Position numbers and translations under genes: made by a program. 64,000 bases of DNA from Rhodoferax sp. OV413 (GTDB lineage Bacteria > Pseudomonadota > Gammaproteobacteria > Burkholderiales > Burkholderiaceae_C): contig NZ_FNJA01000003.1 in NCBI RefSeq assembly GCF_900104385.1, positions 186,001 to 250,000 of the forward strand, read 5' to 3'. This document shows, piece after piece, positions 43,228 through 52,591 of the stretch (position 1 is the stretch's first letter; each line of letters starts with the position of its first letter). The notes under the pieces were generated by a model. It ran no database searches. It was not told where the DNA came from and saw only the letters and a list, made by a program, of their open reading frames with translations.

Positions 43228-44203
43228 AGCCGGGGCCGCGCGCCCGCTGCCCACCCTGCCTGGCCAAGCCGACCGCTTGCTGCGCCAGCTGGAATGGAAC
43301 GTGGTGCGCAAGCTTGACGGCCTGCTGCAGGGCGACTACCGCACACTGATGCGCGGTAGCGGGCTGGACCTGGCCGATCTGCGCGAATACCAGCCGCACG
43401 ACGATGTGCGGCATATCGACTGGAACGTCACCGCACGCCTGAACACCCCGCATGTGCGGGTGTTCACCGAAGACCGTGAAATGTCAGCCTGGTTTCTGCT
43501 CGACCTCAGCCCCTCGATCAACTTCGGCCCGCCGGGCAATGCCAAGCGCGACATACTCACCGGCTTTGTAGCCGTGCTGGCGCGGCTGTTGACCCGCCAC
43601 GGCAACCGGGTCGGCGCCATGCTGTACGGCACCGGCGGTGGCCCGGAACGGGTGGTCGACGCGGTGCTGCCGCCGCGCAGCAGCCGCGCCCATGTACTGC
43701 ACCTGGTGCACCGCCTGCTGCAGCCCGCACCGGCCCAGCAGGCCGGCGCCACCCAGCTGCAATTGCTGCTGCAGGCCGCCATCGGCAATATCCGCCACCG
43801 CTCTACCGTTCTGGTGGTGTCCGACTTCATCAGCACCCCGGGCTGGGAAAAGCCCCTGGCGCAGCTGGCGCGCCGGCACGACGTGGTGGCCGTGCGCCTG
43901 CTCGACCCGCTGGAGCTGAACCTGCCCGATGTCGGCCTGGTCACCCTGTTCGACCCCGAAACCGGCGAGCAACTGCAGGTGGACACCAACGACAAGGGCT
44001 TTAGACACCGCTTTGCGCGCCTGGCCGCCGAGCGCGAGGCCGCGCTGCGCGCGGGACTGACCCAGGCCGGCGCCGACACGCTGGAGCTGTGCACCGATGA
44101 CGACCTCGTCGATGCGCTGCTGCGCTTCATGGACCTGCGCCAGCACCGCGTGCGGCCAGCGTTCACCCCTCCCTCCCACCCGATGGCCGCGCAGGCTGCA
44201 TGA
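43208..44203 (+). CDS. DUF58 domain protein (MoxR partner)
   Basis: A 331-residue cytoplasmic protein with the DUF58 signature RGSGLDLADLREYQPHDDVRHIDWNVTAR and a VWA-like domain (MSAWFLLDLSPSINFG). ATG 43208 overlaps the moxR 3' end by 20 bp. The genetic linkage moxR-DUF58-VWA is widespread, and the proteins are thought to form a chaperone system. The specific client here is unknown. Confidence 0.9.
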   Translation: MSNEPPKAGAARPLPTLPGQADRLLRQLEWNVVRKLDGLLQGDYRTLMRGSGLDLADLREYQPHDDVRHIDWNVTARLNTPHVRVFTEDREMSAWFLLDLSPSINFGPPGNAKRDILTGFVAVLARLLTRHGNRVGAMLYGTGGGPERVVDAVLPPRSSRAHVLHLVHRLLQPAPAQQAGATQLQLLLQAAIGNIRHRSTVLVVSDFISTPGWEKPLAQLARRHDVVAVRLLDPLELNLPDVGLVTLFDPETGEQLQVDTNDKGFRHRFARLAAEREAALRAGLTQAGADTLELCTDDDLVDALLRFMDLRQHRVRPAFTPPSHPMAAQAA

Positions 44204-44215
44204 GGACACGCCACC

Positions 44216-45259
44216 ATGGTTTTTCTCTGGCCCACCCTGCTCTGGCTGCTGCTGGCCGTGCCGCTGCTGGTGCTGCTCTACCTGTGGCTGCTGCGCCGGC
44301 GTAAAAAGACCGCGCTCAGCTATTCCAGCATGGCCCTGGTCCGCGAGGCCATGAGCCCCGGCTACCGGCTGCGCCGGCACATTCCGCCAGCGTTGTTCCT
44401 GTTGGCGCTGGTGGCCTTGCTGCTGGCCGCCGCCCGGCCGCTGGCGGTGATCACCCTGCCCTCGCAAGACCAGACCATCATGCTGGCCATGGACGTATCG
44501 GGCAGCATGCGCGCCACTGACGTGCAGCCCGACCGCATCACCGCCGCGCAAAATGCCGCCAAAGCCTTTCTGGCCGAGCTGCCACGCAACGTGCGGGTGG
44601 GTATCGTGGCCTTTGCCGGCAGCGCGCAGCTGGCCCAGCTGCCGACACAGAGTCGCGAAGATTTGGTGAAGGCCATAGACAGCTTCCAGCTGCAGCGCGG
44701 CACGGCCATCGGCAACGGCATCATGCTGTCGCTGGCCACGCTGTTCCCCGACGCCGGCATCGACATCGCCGCCCTGGGCGGGCGCCAGGCCATGCGGCCG
44801 CGCGCGATGGACGAGGTGACCAAGCAGGACCCGGCCAAGACCTTCACCCCGGTCGCGCCCGGCTCCTACAACTCGGCCGCCATCATCATGCTGACCGACG
44901 GCCAGCGCACCACCGGCGTCGACCCGCTGGAAGCCGCCAAATGGGCGGCCGACCGCGGCGTGCGGGTCTACACCGTGGGCGTGGGCACGCTGCAGGGCGA
45001 GACCATAGGCTTCGAAGGCTGGTCGATGCGGGTGCGGCTGGACGAAGAAACCCTCAAGGCCGTGGCCTTGCGCACCAATGCCGAGTACTTCCATGCGGCC
45101 ACCGCAGCCGATCTGAAGAAGGTCTACGAAACCCTGAGCTCACGCCTCACGGTGGAGAAAAAAGAAACCGAAATCTCGGCGCTGCTGGCCTTGGTCGGCG
45201 CTGCGCTGGCACTGCTGGCCGCCGGTTTGTCGGTGTGGTGGTTTGGCCGGGTGATGTAG
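44216..45259 (+). CDS. VWA-domain membrane protein (BatA-like)
   Basis: A 347-residue inner-membrane protein. There are two N-terminal hydrophobic segments (LLWLLLAVPLLVLLYLWLL; PALFLLALVALLLAAARPL). A von Willebrand A domain with an intact MIDAS (MDVSGSMRATD) follows, and a C-terminal membrane helix (ALLALVGAALALLAAGLSVWW) closes it. This is the BatA-type layout. An insert of about 50 residues within the VWA domain contains the GRQAMRPRAMDEV stretch. It closes the moxR operon. Confidence 0.9.
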   Translation: MVFLWPTLLWLLLAVPLLVLLYLWLLRRRKKTALSYSSMALVREAMSPGYRLRRHIPPALFLLALVALLLAAARPLAVITLPSQDQTIMLAMDVSGSMRATDVQPDRITAAQNAAKAFLAELPRNVRVGIVAFAGSAQLAQLPTQSREDLVKAIDSFQLQRGTAIGNGIMLSLATLFPDAGIDIAALGGRQAMRPRAMDEVTKQDPAKTFTPVAPGSYNSAAIIMLTDGQRTTGVDPLEAAKWAADRGVRVYTVGVGTLQGETIGFEGWSMRVRLDEETLKAVALRTNAEYFHAATAADLKKVYETLSSRLTVEKKETEISALLALVGAALALLAAGLSVWWFGRVM

Positions 45260-45361
45260 GTCTCGGCCGCGGCGACAGGCCGCCATGGCGAATGCTGGCC
45301 AATCGGGGACGCGCGCATAAAAATTGCAGGCCGGGGGCAGCGTATAGTTAGTGGCTACCCT

Positions 45362-47023
45362 ATGAAGCATTTACTTAATTTATTGGCAGCCATCGCGCTG
45401 CTCGTGTGGGGCACCCATCTCGTTCGTACCGGTGTGCTGCGCGTATTCGGTGCCAATCTGCGCCAGATCCTGGCCAGCAGCATGGGCAACCGCTTCACTG
45501 CGGCCCTGTCGGGCATAGGCGTTACCGCCCTGGTGCAGTCCAGCACCGCCACCTCGCTGATGACCTCGTCCTTCGTCGGCCAGGGCCTGATCACCCTGCC
45601 GGCGGCGCTGGCCATCATGCGCGGCGCCGACATCGGCACCAGCCTGATGTCAGTGCTTTTTTCGTTTGATCTGTCCTGGCTGTCGCCACTGTTCATCTTC
45701 ATCGGCGTGGTGCTGTTTCTGTCCACCAAGGACGGCACGGCCGGGCGCATAGGCCGGGTGCTGATCGGCCTGGGCCTGATGCTGCTGGCGCTGCGCCTGG
45801 TGGTGGACGCCACCGAGCCGCTACTGGCCTCGCCGGCGGTCAAGGCCTTGCTGGGCGCCGTCAGCAGCGACGTGCTGCTGGAAATCTTCCTGGGCATGGT
45901 GCTGGCCATACTGGCCTATTCCAGCCTGGCGGTGGTGCTGCTGATTGCCGCACTGGCCGCGTCGCATGTGATCCAGCTGGACGTGGCGCTGGGCCTGGTG
46001 CTGGGCGCCAACCTGGGTAGCGGCGCGCTGGCGGTGCTGACCACCGCCAAGTCGGCCATCGAAGTACGCCAGGTCACCGTGGGCAATCTGGTGTTCAAGC
46101 TGATGGGCGTGGTGCTGGTCGCGCCCCTGATCGGCCTATGGTTGCGCCATGTGCAGCCCTCGCTGCCCGACGCCACCCACGGCGTAGTTCTGTTCCACCT
46201 GGCATTCAACATCAGCATGAGCGTGGCCTTCATCGGCCTGACCCAGCTGGTCGCCAAGGCCATGGAAAAGCTGCTGCCCAAGCCCACCCAGGCCGCCGCT
46301 GCCCAGACCCGGCCGCACCACCTCGACCCCTCGGCCCTGTCCACGCCCTCGCTGGCCATCTCTTGCGCGGCCCGCGAAGCGCTGCACCAGGCCGACGTGG
46401 TGGAGACCATGATGCTCGGCCTCATGACCGTCATCAAGGACAGCGACCTGCAGCTGGCCGAAGACCTGCGCAAGCTGGACGACACCGTGGACCGCCTCTA
46501 TTCGGCCATCAAGTACTACCTGACCAAGATCTCGCGCGAAGCCCTGTCGGAAGAAGAAAGCCGCCGCTGGACCGACATCATCAGCTTCACCATCAACATG
46601 GAGCAAATCGGCGACATCATCGAGCGCGTGCTGATCGACGTGGAAGACAAGAAGATCAAGCCCGGCCGCAACTTCTCCGAAGCCGGCATGCAGGAAATCA
46701 GCGAGCTGCACGCCCGCCTGGTGGACAACCTGCGGCTGTCGATGAGCGTGTTCCTGAATGGCAATGTGCACGATGCCAAGAAGCTGCTGGAAGAAAAAGC
46801 CCGCTTCCGCGACCTGGAGCACGCCTACTCGCGTTCGCACCTGGTGCGCTTGACCGACAACACTTTGTCCAGCATCGAAACCAGCTCGCTGCACATCGAC
46901 CTGATCAGCGAACTCAAGCGCATCAACTCGCACATCTGCTCCATCGCCTACCCGATCCTGGACTCGGCCGGCGCGCTGGCACCGAACCGGCTGCGTAGCT
47001 CGAAGTTGGCGGATCTGCAGTAA
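45362..47023 (+). CDS. Na+/phosphate cotransporter (NptA/PhoU-domain type)
   Basis: A 553-residue type II Na/Pi cotransporter. The two inverted repeats contain the QSSTA signature (ALVQSSTATSLMTSSFV) and its partner (LAYSSLAVVLLIAALAAS). There are about eight membrane segments to residue 310. The cytoplasmic C-terminus (residues 330-553) is helical and PhoU-like (ADVVETMMLGLMTVIKD, later SFTINMEQIGDIIERVL), probably for regulation. It imports (or exports) phosphate with sodium. ATG 45362 follows a 100-bp gap; no clear promoter was assigned. In this neighbourhood it stands alone, but phosphate uptake fits the phosphodiester locus earlier in the window. Confidence 0.9.
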   Translation: MKHLLNLLAAIALLVWGTHLVRTGVLRVFGANLRQILASSMGNRFTAALSGIGVTALVQSSTATSLMTSSFVGQGLITLPAALAIMRGADIGTSLMSVLFSFDLSWLSPLFIFIGVVLFLSTKDGTAGRIGRVLIGLGLMLLALRLVVDATEPLLASPAVKALLGAVSSDVLLEIFLGMVLAILAYSSLAVVLLIAALAASHVIQLDVALGLVLGANLGSGALAVLTTAKSAIEVRQVTVGNLVFKLMGVVLVAPLIGLWLRHVQPSLPDATHGVVLFHLAFNISMSVAFIGLTQLVAKAMEKLLPKPTQAAAAQTRPHHLDPSALSTPSLAISCAAREALHQADVVETMMLGLMTVIKDSDLQLAEDLRKLDDTVDRLYSAIKYYLTKISREALSEEESRRWTDIISFTINMEQIGDIIERVLIDVEDKKIKPGRNFSEAGMQEISELHARLVDNLRLSMSVFLNGNVHDAKKLLEEKARFRDLEHAYSRSHLVRLTDNTLSSIETSSLHIDLISELKRINSHICSIAYPILDSAGALAPNRLRSSKLADLQ

Positions 47024-47204
47024 CCCGGCGGCGGAGCTGCAGCCAGCTATAGTGGCTGATCGCTTTTTTCTGCTGCTTTTGCGGGATCTGTTATGGGCTT
47101 TTATCGTGTGTCAAAAACCCTGGACATCCAAGCCAGAATGGCGTTTTGGGCGAATTCAAGCTCCCATATTGGAGTGATACATCCGGTGTTAGGGCGGCAC
47201 ATTT

Positions 47205-47666
47205 ATGTCTGTACATATTGAGTTAGGCGCCTTAAGAATGTCCGCAGAAACTCTACCGCCCATGGAAGTCGAGTTCGGTAACGCAGGGGAAGTTCAGACC
47301 AAAGGCACGGGCTGGTTCATCGGTTTCAGTGAATGGTCAAAGTCCGGTCCGGGCAATTTACGTCATATGCCGTCCGATCTAGAGAGTACGGGCTTGTGCG
47401 TCAAATGGTTCCTTCACGCCAAAGGTGATCCGAATGGTGAAGCAAAACCTTTGAGTGAGGGCAGAACAGTCTCAATGCTCGTGGCAGCGCCAAGTGAGTT
47501 CAAGCTTGAGTTCTCAAGATCGCCTGGGTTTGAACCGAGCGAGACACTCACGTTCGTCCTGCGCAGGCCAGGAGACTTCGCTGCGTGGGGTCAAGGCCTC
47601 TACCACCGTGCATTCGGGCTGAAGGAGGCTTGTATCCTCACCATCCGCTGGCTTCCGCGAGCGTGA
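47205..47666 (+). CDS. Conserved hypothetical, cupin-like small protein
   Basis: A 153-residue cytoplasmic protein of a family I recall only as hypothetical. Marks are KGTGWFIGFSEWS, LCVKWFLHAKGDPNGEAKP, EGRTVSMLV, LRRPGDFAAWGQGLYHRAFG and ILTIRW. The beta-rich pattern with a late GLYHRAF suggests a double-stranded beta-helix (cupin) fold. ATG 47205 and ATG 47238 are both possible. Codon use is more AT-rich than the neighbours. It sits where moaE would be expected, next to moaD, so it may have entered by recombination. The 181-bp upstream gap holds a 40-residue frame from 47093 but no recognisable gene. Confidence 0.65.
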   Translation: MSVHIELGALRMSAETLPPMEVEFGNAGEVQTKGTGWFIGFSEWSKSGPGNLRHMPSDLESTGLCVKWFLHAKGDPNGEAKPLSEGRTVSMLVAAPSEFKLEFSRSPGFEPSETLTFVLRRPGDFAAWGQGLYHRAFGLKEACILTIRWLPRA

Positions 47667-47732
47667 AGGTGTACCGCTCTTACGTCACGACTCCTCACCC
47701 ATCAATCGAGCGGACCCGCAAACCCCACAAAG

Positions 47733-47984
47733 CTAACCGCCGGTGACGGGCGGAAAAAATGCCACCTCTGCACCATCGCTGAGCACAGCCTGCCCATCCA
47801 CCATCTCCTGGTTCAACGCCGCGCGCACGGCCCGCCCCGGCGCCAAGCTCACCGCATAGGCGCCACCGCGCGCCACCAGCTCGGCGCGCAGGTCCTGCAC
47901 CATGGCGGCACTGGTTTCCACGGTCTCCCGGCCAGTGCCGAGGGCTTCGCGGATCGAGGCGAAATACTTCACAGTGAGCTTCAT
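47733..47984 (-). CDS. moaD: Molybdopterin synthase sulfur-carrier subunit
   Basis: An 83-residue ubiquitin-like sulfur carrier (MKLTVKYFASIREALG). It ends in the essential PPVTGG, whose C-terminal glycine is thiocarboxylated for molybdopterin synthesis. The start overlaps the moeA stop (ATGA). MoaE, its usual neighbour and partner, is absent downstream; the next gene is a convergent hypothetical. Confidence 0.93.
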   Translation of the reverse strand: MKLTVKYFASIREALGTGRETVETSAAMVQDLRAELVARGGAYAVSLAPGRAVRAALNQEMVDGQAVLSDGAEVAFFPPVTGG

Positions 47985-49228
47985 GCCTGCAACTCTGCCA
48001 AAGAGATAAAACGCACACTGTCGCCATGGGCAATGGTCTGGCCGGCTGGGTTGTCCACCACGCCGTCGCCCCAGGCGGCCGAGGTCAGCACGCCCGAGCT
48101 TTGGTTGGCAAACAAGTCCAACCCGCCGGCGGCATTGCGCCGCACGCGCAGGAATTCGCGCCGCTGGTCGGCCCGCGGCCAGCTGAAGTGGGCGGGCAAA
48201 GCTACCGCCGTGGGCACCAGCTGGGTGGCACCCTGCAGGCGCAGCAAGAACGGCCGCACCAGCAGCAGGAAGGTGATGTAGCTCGACACCGGGTTACCGG
48301 GCAAGCCGATGAAATGGCTCTGCCCCACCGTGCCATAGGCAAACGGCTTGCCGGGCTTGATGGCGATCTGCCACAGGTTCAGCTGGCCCAAGGCCTGCAC
48401 GGCAGGCTTCACATGGTCTTCCTCGCCCACCGACACGCCGCCGCTGGTCAGTATCAGGTCGTGCGCCTGGCTGGCGTTGCGCAGTGCGTCCTCGGTGGCC
48501 GCGCGCTGGTCCGGCACGATGCCGTAGTCGGTGACCACGCAGCCCAGGCGCTGCAGCAAGGCGCGCAGAAAGAAGCGGTTCGAGTTGTAGATGGCACCGG
48601 GCCGCATGTCCTGCGGTGCCACGGCGCCGGGCATCACCAGCTCGTCGCCGGTGGAAAACAAGGCCACCCGCGGGCGCCGTGCCACCGGCACATATTCCAT
48701 ACCAATACTGGCCGCCAGCGCAATGGATGCGGGCGTGAGGCGCTCACCTTTCGATAGCACCACGGAATTTTTGGCGACATCTTCGCCGGCCCGGCGCAGC
48801 CACTGGCCGGGCTGGGGCGGGCGCAGCACGCGGATGCTCTGGTCGGGCTGGACTTCACAGTCTTCCTGCATCACCACCGCATCGGCGCCCGGCGGGATCG
48901 CGGCGCCGGTAAAAATCCGCGCCGCGCTGCCGGGCTGCAAAGGCTGGGCGGCGCTGCCGGCCGGGATGCGCTGCGACACCGGCAGGCTGCCGCCATCGGC
49001 CAAACCGGCCACATCCGCACAGCGCAGCGCATAGCCGTCCATCGCGCTGTTGTCGTGCGCGGGCACCTGCAGCGCGGACACCAGGTCTTGCGCCAGCACC
49101 CGGCCGTCGGCGTCGAAGGTGGAGACCTGCTCGACCTCGACCTCGGCCAAGGGCTGGGCCTGGGCCAGCAGACTGGCCAGCGCGTCGTCCAGCGGCATCA
49201 GGGGGGCGCGGGTGCGGGTGGTAGTCAT
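47981..49228 (-). CDS. moeA: Molybdopterin molybdenumtransferase
   Basis: A 415-residue MoeA, inserting molybdate into adenylylated molybdopterin. Visible: HDNSAMDGYALR, FTGAAIPPGADAVVMQED, GDEL (in FSTGDELVMPG), LTSGGVSVGEEDHVK, and FGLPGNPVSS-type text (FIGLPGNPVSSYITF). It overlaps mobB upstream and moaD downstream by 4 bp each, so the three form a coupled operon for Mo cofactor synthesis. Confidence 0.96.
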   Translation of the reverse strand: MTTTRTRAPLMPLDDALASLLAQAQPLAEVEVEQVSTFDADGRVLAQDLVSALQVPAHDNSAMDGYALRCADVAGLADGGSLPVSQRIPAGSAAQPLQPGSAARIFTGAAIPPGADAVVMQEDCEVQPDQSIRVLRPPQPGQWLRRAGEDVAKNSVVLSKGERLTPASIALAASIGMEYVPVARRPRVALFSTGDELVMPGAVAPQDMRPGAIYNSNRFFLRALLQRLGCVVTDYGIVPDQRAATEDALRNASQAHDLILTSGGVSVGEEDHVKPAVQALGQLNLWQIAIKPGKPFAYGTVGQSHFIGLPGNPVSSYITFLLLVRPFLLRLQGATQLVPTAVALPAHFSWPRADQRREFLRVRRNAAGGLDLFANQSSGVLTSAAWGDGVVDNPAGQTIAHGDSVRFISLAELQA

Positions 49229-49746
49229 AGCGGAGCCTTGTAAGCAAAGCGGTCAGCGTGCAGCAACAGCCAGTCGGTGATGGCCGCCGGGTCGTTCAGG
49301 TCCAGCACCGGGCGGCCCGGCGGTGTCGGCAAGCTGGCATCGGTGGCGATGGCCAGGATGCGCGCGTCGTCCGGGTACTGCACCGGCTGATTCGCCGCGG
49401 CGCGCCAGACTTCGATTTTCGGCAGGTCGCTGGACTTGAAGCCTTCGACCAGCACCCAGTCGACGCCGGGGCTGAGCTCGGCAATCAGTGCGTGTACCGA
49501 CAGCTGCTCGGGCTGCTCGAATTCGCGTACCAGCGCCAGGCGCAGGTCGGAGGCGATCACCACCTCATGCGCGCCCGCCTGGCGGTGCCGCCAGCTGTCC
49601 TTGCCCGGGTGGTCGATGTCGAAGCGGTGGTGCGCATGCTTGGCCACCGACACGCGCAGGCCGCGCTGCTTGAGCAGCGGGATCAGGCGTTCCACCAGCG
49701 TGGTTTTGCCCGAACCCGAGAACCCGGCGAAGACAACGGCCTTCAT
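49225..49746 (-). CDS. mobB: Molybdopterin-guanine dinucleotide biosynthesis adaptor MobB
   Basis: A 173-residue GTP-binding protein with P-loop GFSGSGKT at residues 8-15 and the family motif VAKHAHHRFDIDHPGKDSWRHRQAGA. VDWVLVEGFK is the Walker B-like region. It assists MobA in forming the dinucleotide cofactor. It is first in the mobB-moeA-moaD operon, and repeat R10 lies between it and thrC. Confidence 0.94.
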   Translation of the reverse strand: MKAVVFAGFSGSGKTTLVERLIPLLKQRGLRVSVAKHAHHRFDIDHPGKDSWRHRQAGAHEVVIASDLRLALVREFEQPEQLSVHALIAELSPGVDWVLVEGFKSSDLPKIEVWRAAANQPVQYPDDARILAIATDASLPTPPGRPVLDLNDPAAITDWLLLHADRFAYKAPL

Positions 49747-49764
49747 GCTGCAACCCGATAAATA

Positions 49765-49820
49765 CTATGCTTTTTATAGCTGCTTGCGCAGATGGAATAT
49801 GCGCCAGCAGCGCATTTATG
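49765..49820 (+). repeat. Dispersed hairpin repeat, copy R10 (clearest hairpin)
   Basis: CTATGCTTTTTATAGCTGCT, then TGCGCAGATGGAATATGCGCCAGCAGCGC. GCTGCTTGCGCA pairs with TGCGCCAGCAGC over 12 bp with one mismatch and a 9-base loop. The TAA stop of thrC lies in the tail. Confidence 0.92.
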
Positions 49821-51243
49821 CACAGGTTTTTTCAATCAAGGCCTTCACCAGTACCACATCGGCCGGCAGGTTTAGCACGCGCTTGGGCAGGGCTTCTATG
49901 CCTTCAAACTGCGCGGGACGCTCAGGTTCGCGACCCAGGGCTTCGACGATGGTGGCGGCGAACTTGATGGGCAAAGCGGTCTCCAGCACGACCATGGGTG
50001 TACCGGGCTGCAGGTGTTCCAGCGCCACCTTCAGGCCGTCGGCGGTATGCGTGTCGATGACCATGCCGTGGCGGGCATCGGTGTCGCGGATGGTGGCCAG
50101 GCGGTCGGTGTGTGTGCTCTTGCCGCTGACAAAGCCGTAGCGGGCAGCCGCGTCTTTGAAAGCCGAGTCGGCGCTCAAATCGAAGCTGCCGGCGGCAGAC
50201 AGCTGGGTGCTGAACAAGTCCTTGGTGCGCGCGCCGTCGCGGCCGACCAGGTCGAACACGAAGCGCTCGAAGTTCGAGGCCTTGGAGATGTCCATCGAAG
50301 GGCTGGAGGTCTCGTGCGTGTCGGCGCTGCCGCGCACGCGGTAGACGCCGGTGCGGAAGAACTCGTCCAGCACGTCGTTCTCATTCGTGGCCACCACCAG
50401 TTGGGCGATCGGCAGGCCCATCGAGCGGGCCACATGGCCGGCGCAGACATTGCCGAAGTTGCCCGAGGGCACGGCGAAGCTGACCTTTTGCGCGTTGTTG
50501 TCGGTAGCCTGGATGTAGCCGGCGAAGTAGTAGACCACCTGGGCCAGCAAACGCGCCCAGTTGATGCTGTTGACGGTGCCGATCTTGTACTTGCGCTTGA
50601 AGTCCAGGTCGTTGGACACGGCTTTGACAATGTCCTGGCAGTCGTCGAACACGCCTTCCACCGCGATGTTGATGATGTTGGCGTCCTGCAGGCTGAACAT
50701 CTGCGCTTGCTGGAACGGGCTCATGCGGCCGGCCGGCGAGGTCATGAAGACGCGCACGCCCTTCTTGCCGCGCATCGCGTATTCGGCCGCGCTGCCGGTG
50801 TCGCCGCTGGTAGCGCCGAGGATGTTGAGTTCTTCACCGCGCCGTGCCAGCTCGTACTCGAACAGATTGCCCAGCAACTGCATCGCCATGTCCTTGAAGG
50901 CCAGGGTCGGGCCGTTGGACAGGGCTTCGAGGTAGACACCGTTTTCCACGTGGCGCAGCGGCACGATCTCGCCGGTGCCGAACACCTGGGCGGTATAGGT
51001 CTTGCGGCACAGCGCGCGCAGGTCGTCGGCCGGAATGTCGTCGATGTACAGCGACAAGATCGCGAACGCCAGCTCGGCATAGCCTTGCTCGTGGTAGACC
51101 TTGCGCCAACGTGTCAGGGTGGCGTCGTCGACCTGCGGGTACTGCACCGGCAGGTACAGGCCGCCGTCCGGCGCCAGGCCTTCGAGCAGGATTTCACAAA
51201 ACTTGCGCTGCGTGGCGTCGCCACGGGTGGAGATGTAGTGCAT
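49816..51243 (-). CDS. thrC: Threonine synthase
   Basis: A 475-residue PLP enzyme converting O-phosphohomoserine to threonine. The N-terminus (MHYISTRGDATQRKFCEIL, EGLAPDGGLYLP) is the long proteobacterial type. The Schiff-base lysine is Lys117 (GPTLAFKDMAMQLLG). NILGATSGDTGSAAEYA and VPSGNFGNVCAG are the phosphate and cofactor loops. It lies 23 bp downstream of hom in the same direction. The stop is in repeat R10. Confidence 0.97.
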   Translation of the reverse strand: MHYISTRGDATQRKFCEILLEGLAPDGGLYLPVQYPQVDDATLTRWRKVYHEQGYAELAFAILSLYIDDIPADDLRALCRKTYTAQVFGTGEIVPLRHVENGVYLEALSNGPTLAFKDMAMQLLGNLFEYELARRGEELNILGATSGDTGSAAEYAMRGKKGVRVFMTSPAGRMSPFQQAQMFSLQDANIINIAVEGVFDDCQDIVKAVSNDLDFKRKYKIGTVNSINWARLLAQVVYYFAGYIQATDNNAQKVSFAVPSGNFGNVCAGHVARSMGLPIAQLVVATNENDVLDEFFRTGVYRVRGSADTHETSSPSMDISKASNFERFVFDLVGRDGARTKDLFSTQLSAAGSFDLSADSAFKDAAARYGFVSGKSTHTDRLATIRDTDARHGMVIDTHTADGLKVALEHLQPGTPMVVLETALPIKFAATIVEALGREPERPAQFEGIEALPKRVLNLPADVVLVKALIEKTCA

Positions 51244-51266
51244 GGTGTGTCCTTTCAGCCCTGGCC

Positions 51267-52589
51267 TCAGGCCAGCTCTTCCTTGCGGATACGGGTGATG
51301 GGCGCGAGCACCGTGGGCAGGGCCTGCATCTGCGCCAAAGCGGCGTTCATGCGCGACTCGGTGCAGTCGTGGGTCAGGATGATCACGTCGGTTTGGGTGG
51401 CGCCTTCGCCGCCGATTTCGTCGGCCTCGCGCTGCAGCACCGCGTCGATGCTGATGTCGGCCGCGGCCAGCAGGCCGGTAACGGTGGCCAGCACGCCGGC
51501 CTGGTCGGCCACGCGCAGGCGCAGGTAGTAGCTGGTGACCACATCGCCCATGGGCAGCACTTGCAGGTCGCTCATGGCATCGGGCTGGAAGGCCAGGTGC
51601 GGCACGCGATTGGTCGGGTCGGCGGTGTGCAGGCGGGTGATGTCCACCAGGTCGGCGATCACCGCGCTGGCGGTGGGCTCGCTGCCCGCGCCCTTGCCGT
51701 AGTACAGCGTGGTGCCGACGGCATCGCCCTGCACCACCACGGCGTTCATCGCGCCTTCGACATTGGCGATCAGGCGCTTGGCCGGCACCAGGCTGGGGTG
51801 CACACGCAGCTCCACGCCCTGCGGCGTACGCTTGGTGATGCCCAGCAATTTGATGCGGTAGCCCAGTTGCTCGGCGTACTTGATGTCTTGCGAACCGAGC
51901 TGGGTGATGCCTTCAACATAGGCCTTGTCGAACTGCACCGGGATACCGAAGGCAATCGCCGACATCAGCGTGAGCTTGTGCGCGGCGTCCACGCCTTCGA
52001 TATCGAAGGTCGGGTCGGCTTCGGCGTAGCCCAGGCGTTGGGCCTCTTTGAGCACCACGGCAAAGTCCAGGCCCTTGTCTCGCATCTCGCTGAGGATGAA
52101 GTTGGTGGTGCCGTTGATGATGCCGGCCACCCACTGGATGCTGTTGGCGGTCAGGCCTTCGCGCAGCGCCTTGATGATGGGGATGCCACCGGCGACGGCG
52201 GCCTCAAACGCCACCATCACGCCCTTGGCGTGGGCGGCGGCGAAGATCTCGGTACCGTGCACGGCCAGCAAGGCCTTGTTGGCGGTGACCACGTGCTTGC
52301 CGGCGGCGATGGCTTCCAGCACCAGCTCCTTGGCCAGGGTGTAGCCGCCGATCAGTTCGACCACGATGTCGATGTCAGGGTTGGCGATGATGGCGCGCGC
52401 ATCGGCCACCACCTGGGCCCGGTCGCCCACCAGGGTTTTCGCCTCGGCCACGTTGCGGCGCGACACCATGGTGACCTCAATGCCACGGCCGGCGCGGCGC
52501 TTGATTTCTTCCTGGTTGCGCTGCAAAACGTTGAACACGCCGCTGCCGACGGTGCCGATGCCGAGGATGCCTACTTGGATGGGTTTCAT
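51267..52589 (-). CDS. hom: Homoserine dehydrogenase
   Basis: A 440-residue enzyme reducing aspartate semialdehyde to homoserine. The Rossmann start is GILGIGTVGSGVF. Catalytic-domain marks are VTANKALLA, AGGIPIIKALREGL, GIINGTTNFIL and DIEGVDAAHKLTLM. The C-terminal ACT domain (LRVADQAGVLATVTGLLA) should bind threonine for feedback control. It is followed by thrC, and R11 lies just upstream, between hom and the aminotransferase gene. Confidence 0.97.
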   Translation of the reverse strand: MKPIQVGILGIGTVGSGVFNVLQRNQEEIKRRAGRGIEVTMVSRRNVAEAKTLVGDRAQVVADARAIIANPDIDIVVELIGGYTLAKELVLEAIAAGKHVVTANKALLAVHGTEIFAAAHAKGVMVAFEAAVAGGIPIIKALREGLTANSIQWVAGIINGTTNFILSEMRDKGLDFAVVLKEAQRLGYAEADPTFDIEGVDAAHKLTLMSAIAFGIPVQFDKAYVEGITQLGSQDIKYAEQLGYRIKLLGITKRTPQGVELRVHPSLVPAKRLIANVEGAMNAVVVQGDAVGTTLYYGKGAGSEPTASAVIADLVDITRLHTADPTNRVPHLAFQPDAMSDLQVLPMGDVVTSYYLRLRVADQAGVLATVTGLLAAADISIDAVLQREADEIGGEGATQTDVIILTHDCTESRMNAALAQMQALPTVLAPITRIRKEELA

Positions 52590-52591
52590 AA

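Noticed and set aside
45300-45361. TATAGT near 45344 considered as a -10 for the Na/Pi gene
   Set aside because: The only -35-like hexamer is 13 bp away, too close for a sigma-70 promoter.
46138-46998. 286-codon plus-strand frame
   Set aside because: Shadow of the PhoU-like half of the Na/Pi cotransporter.
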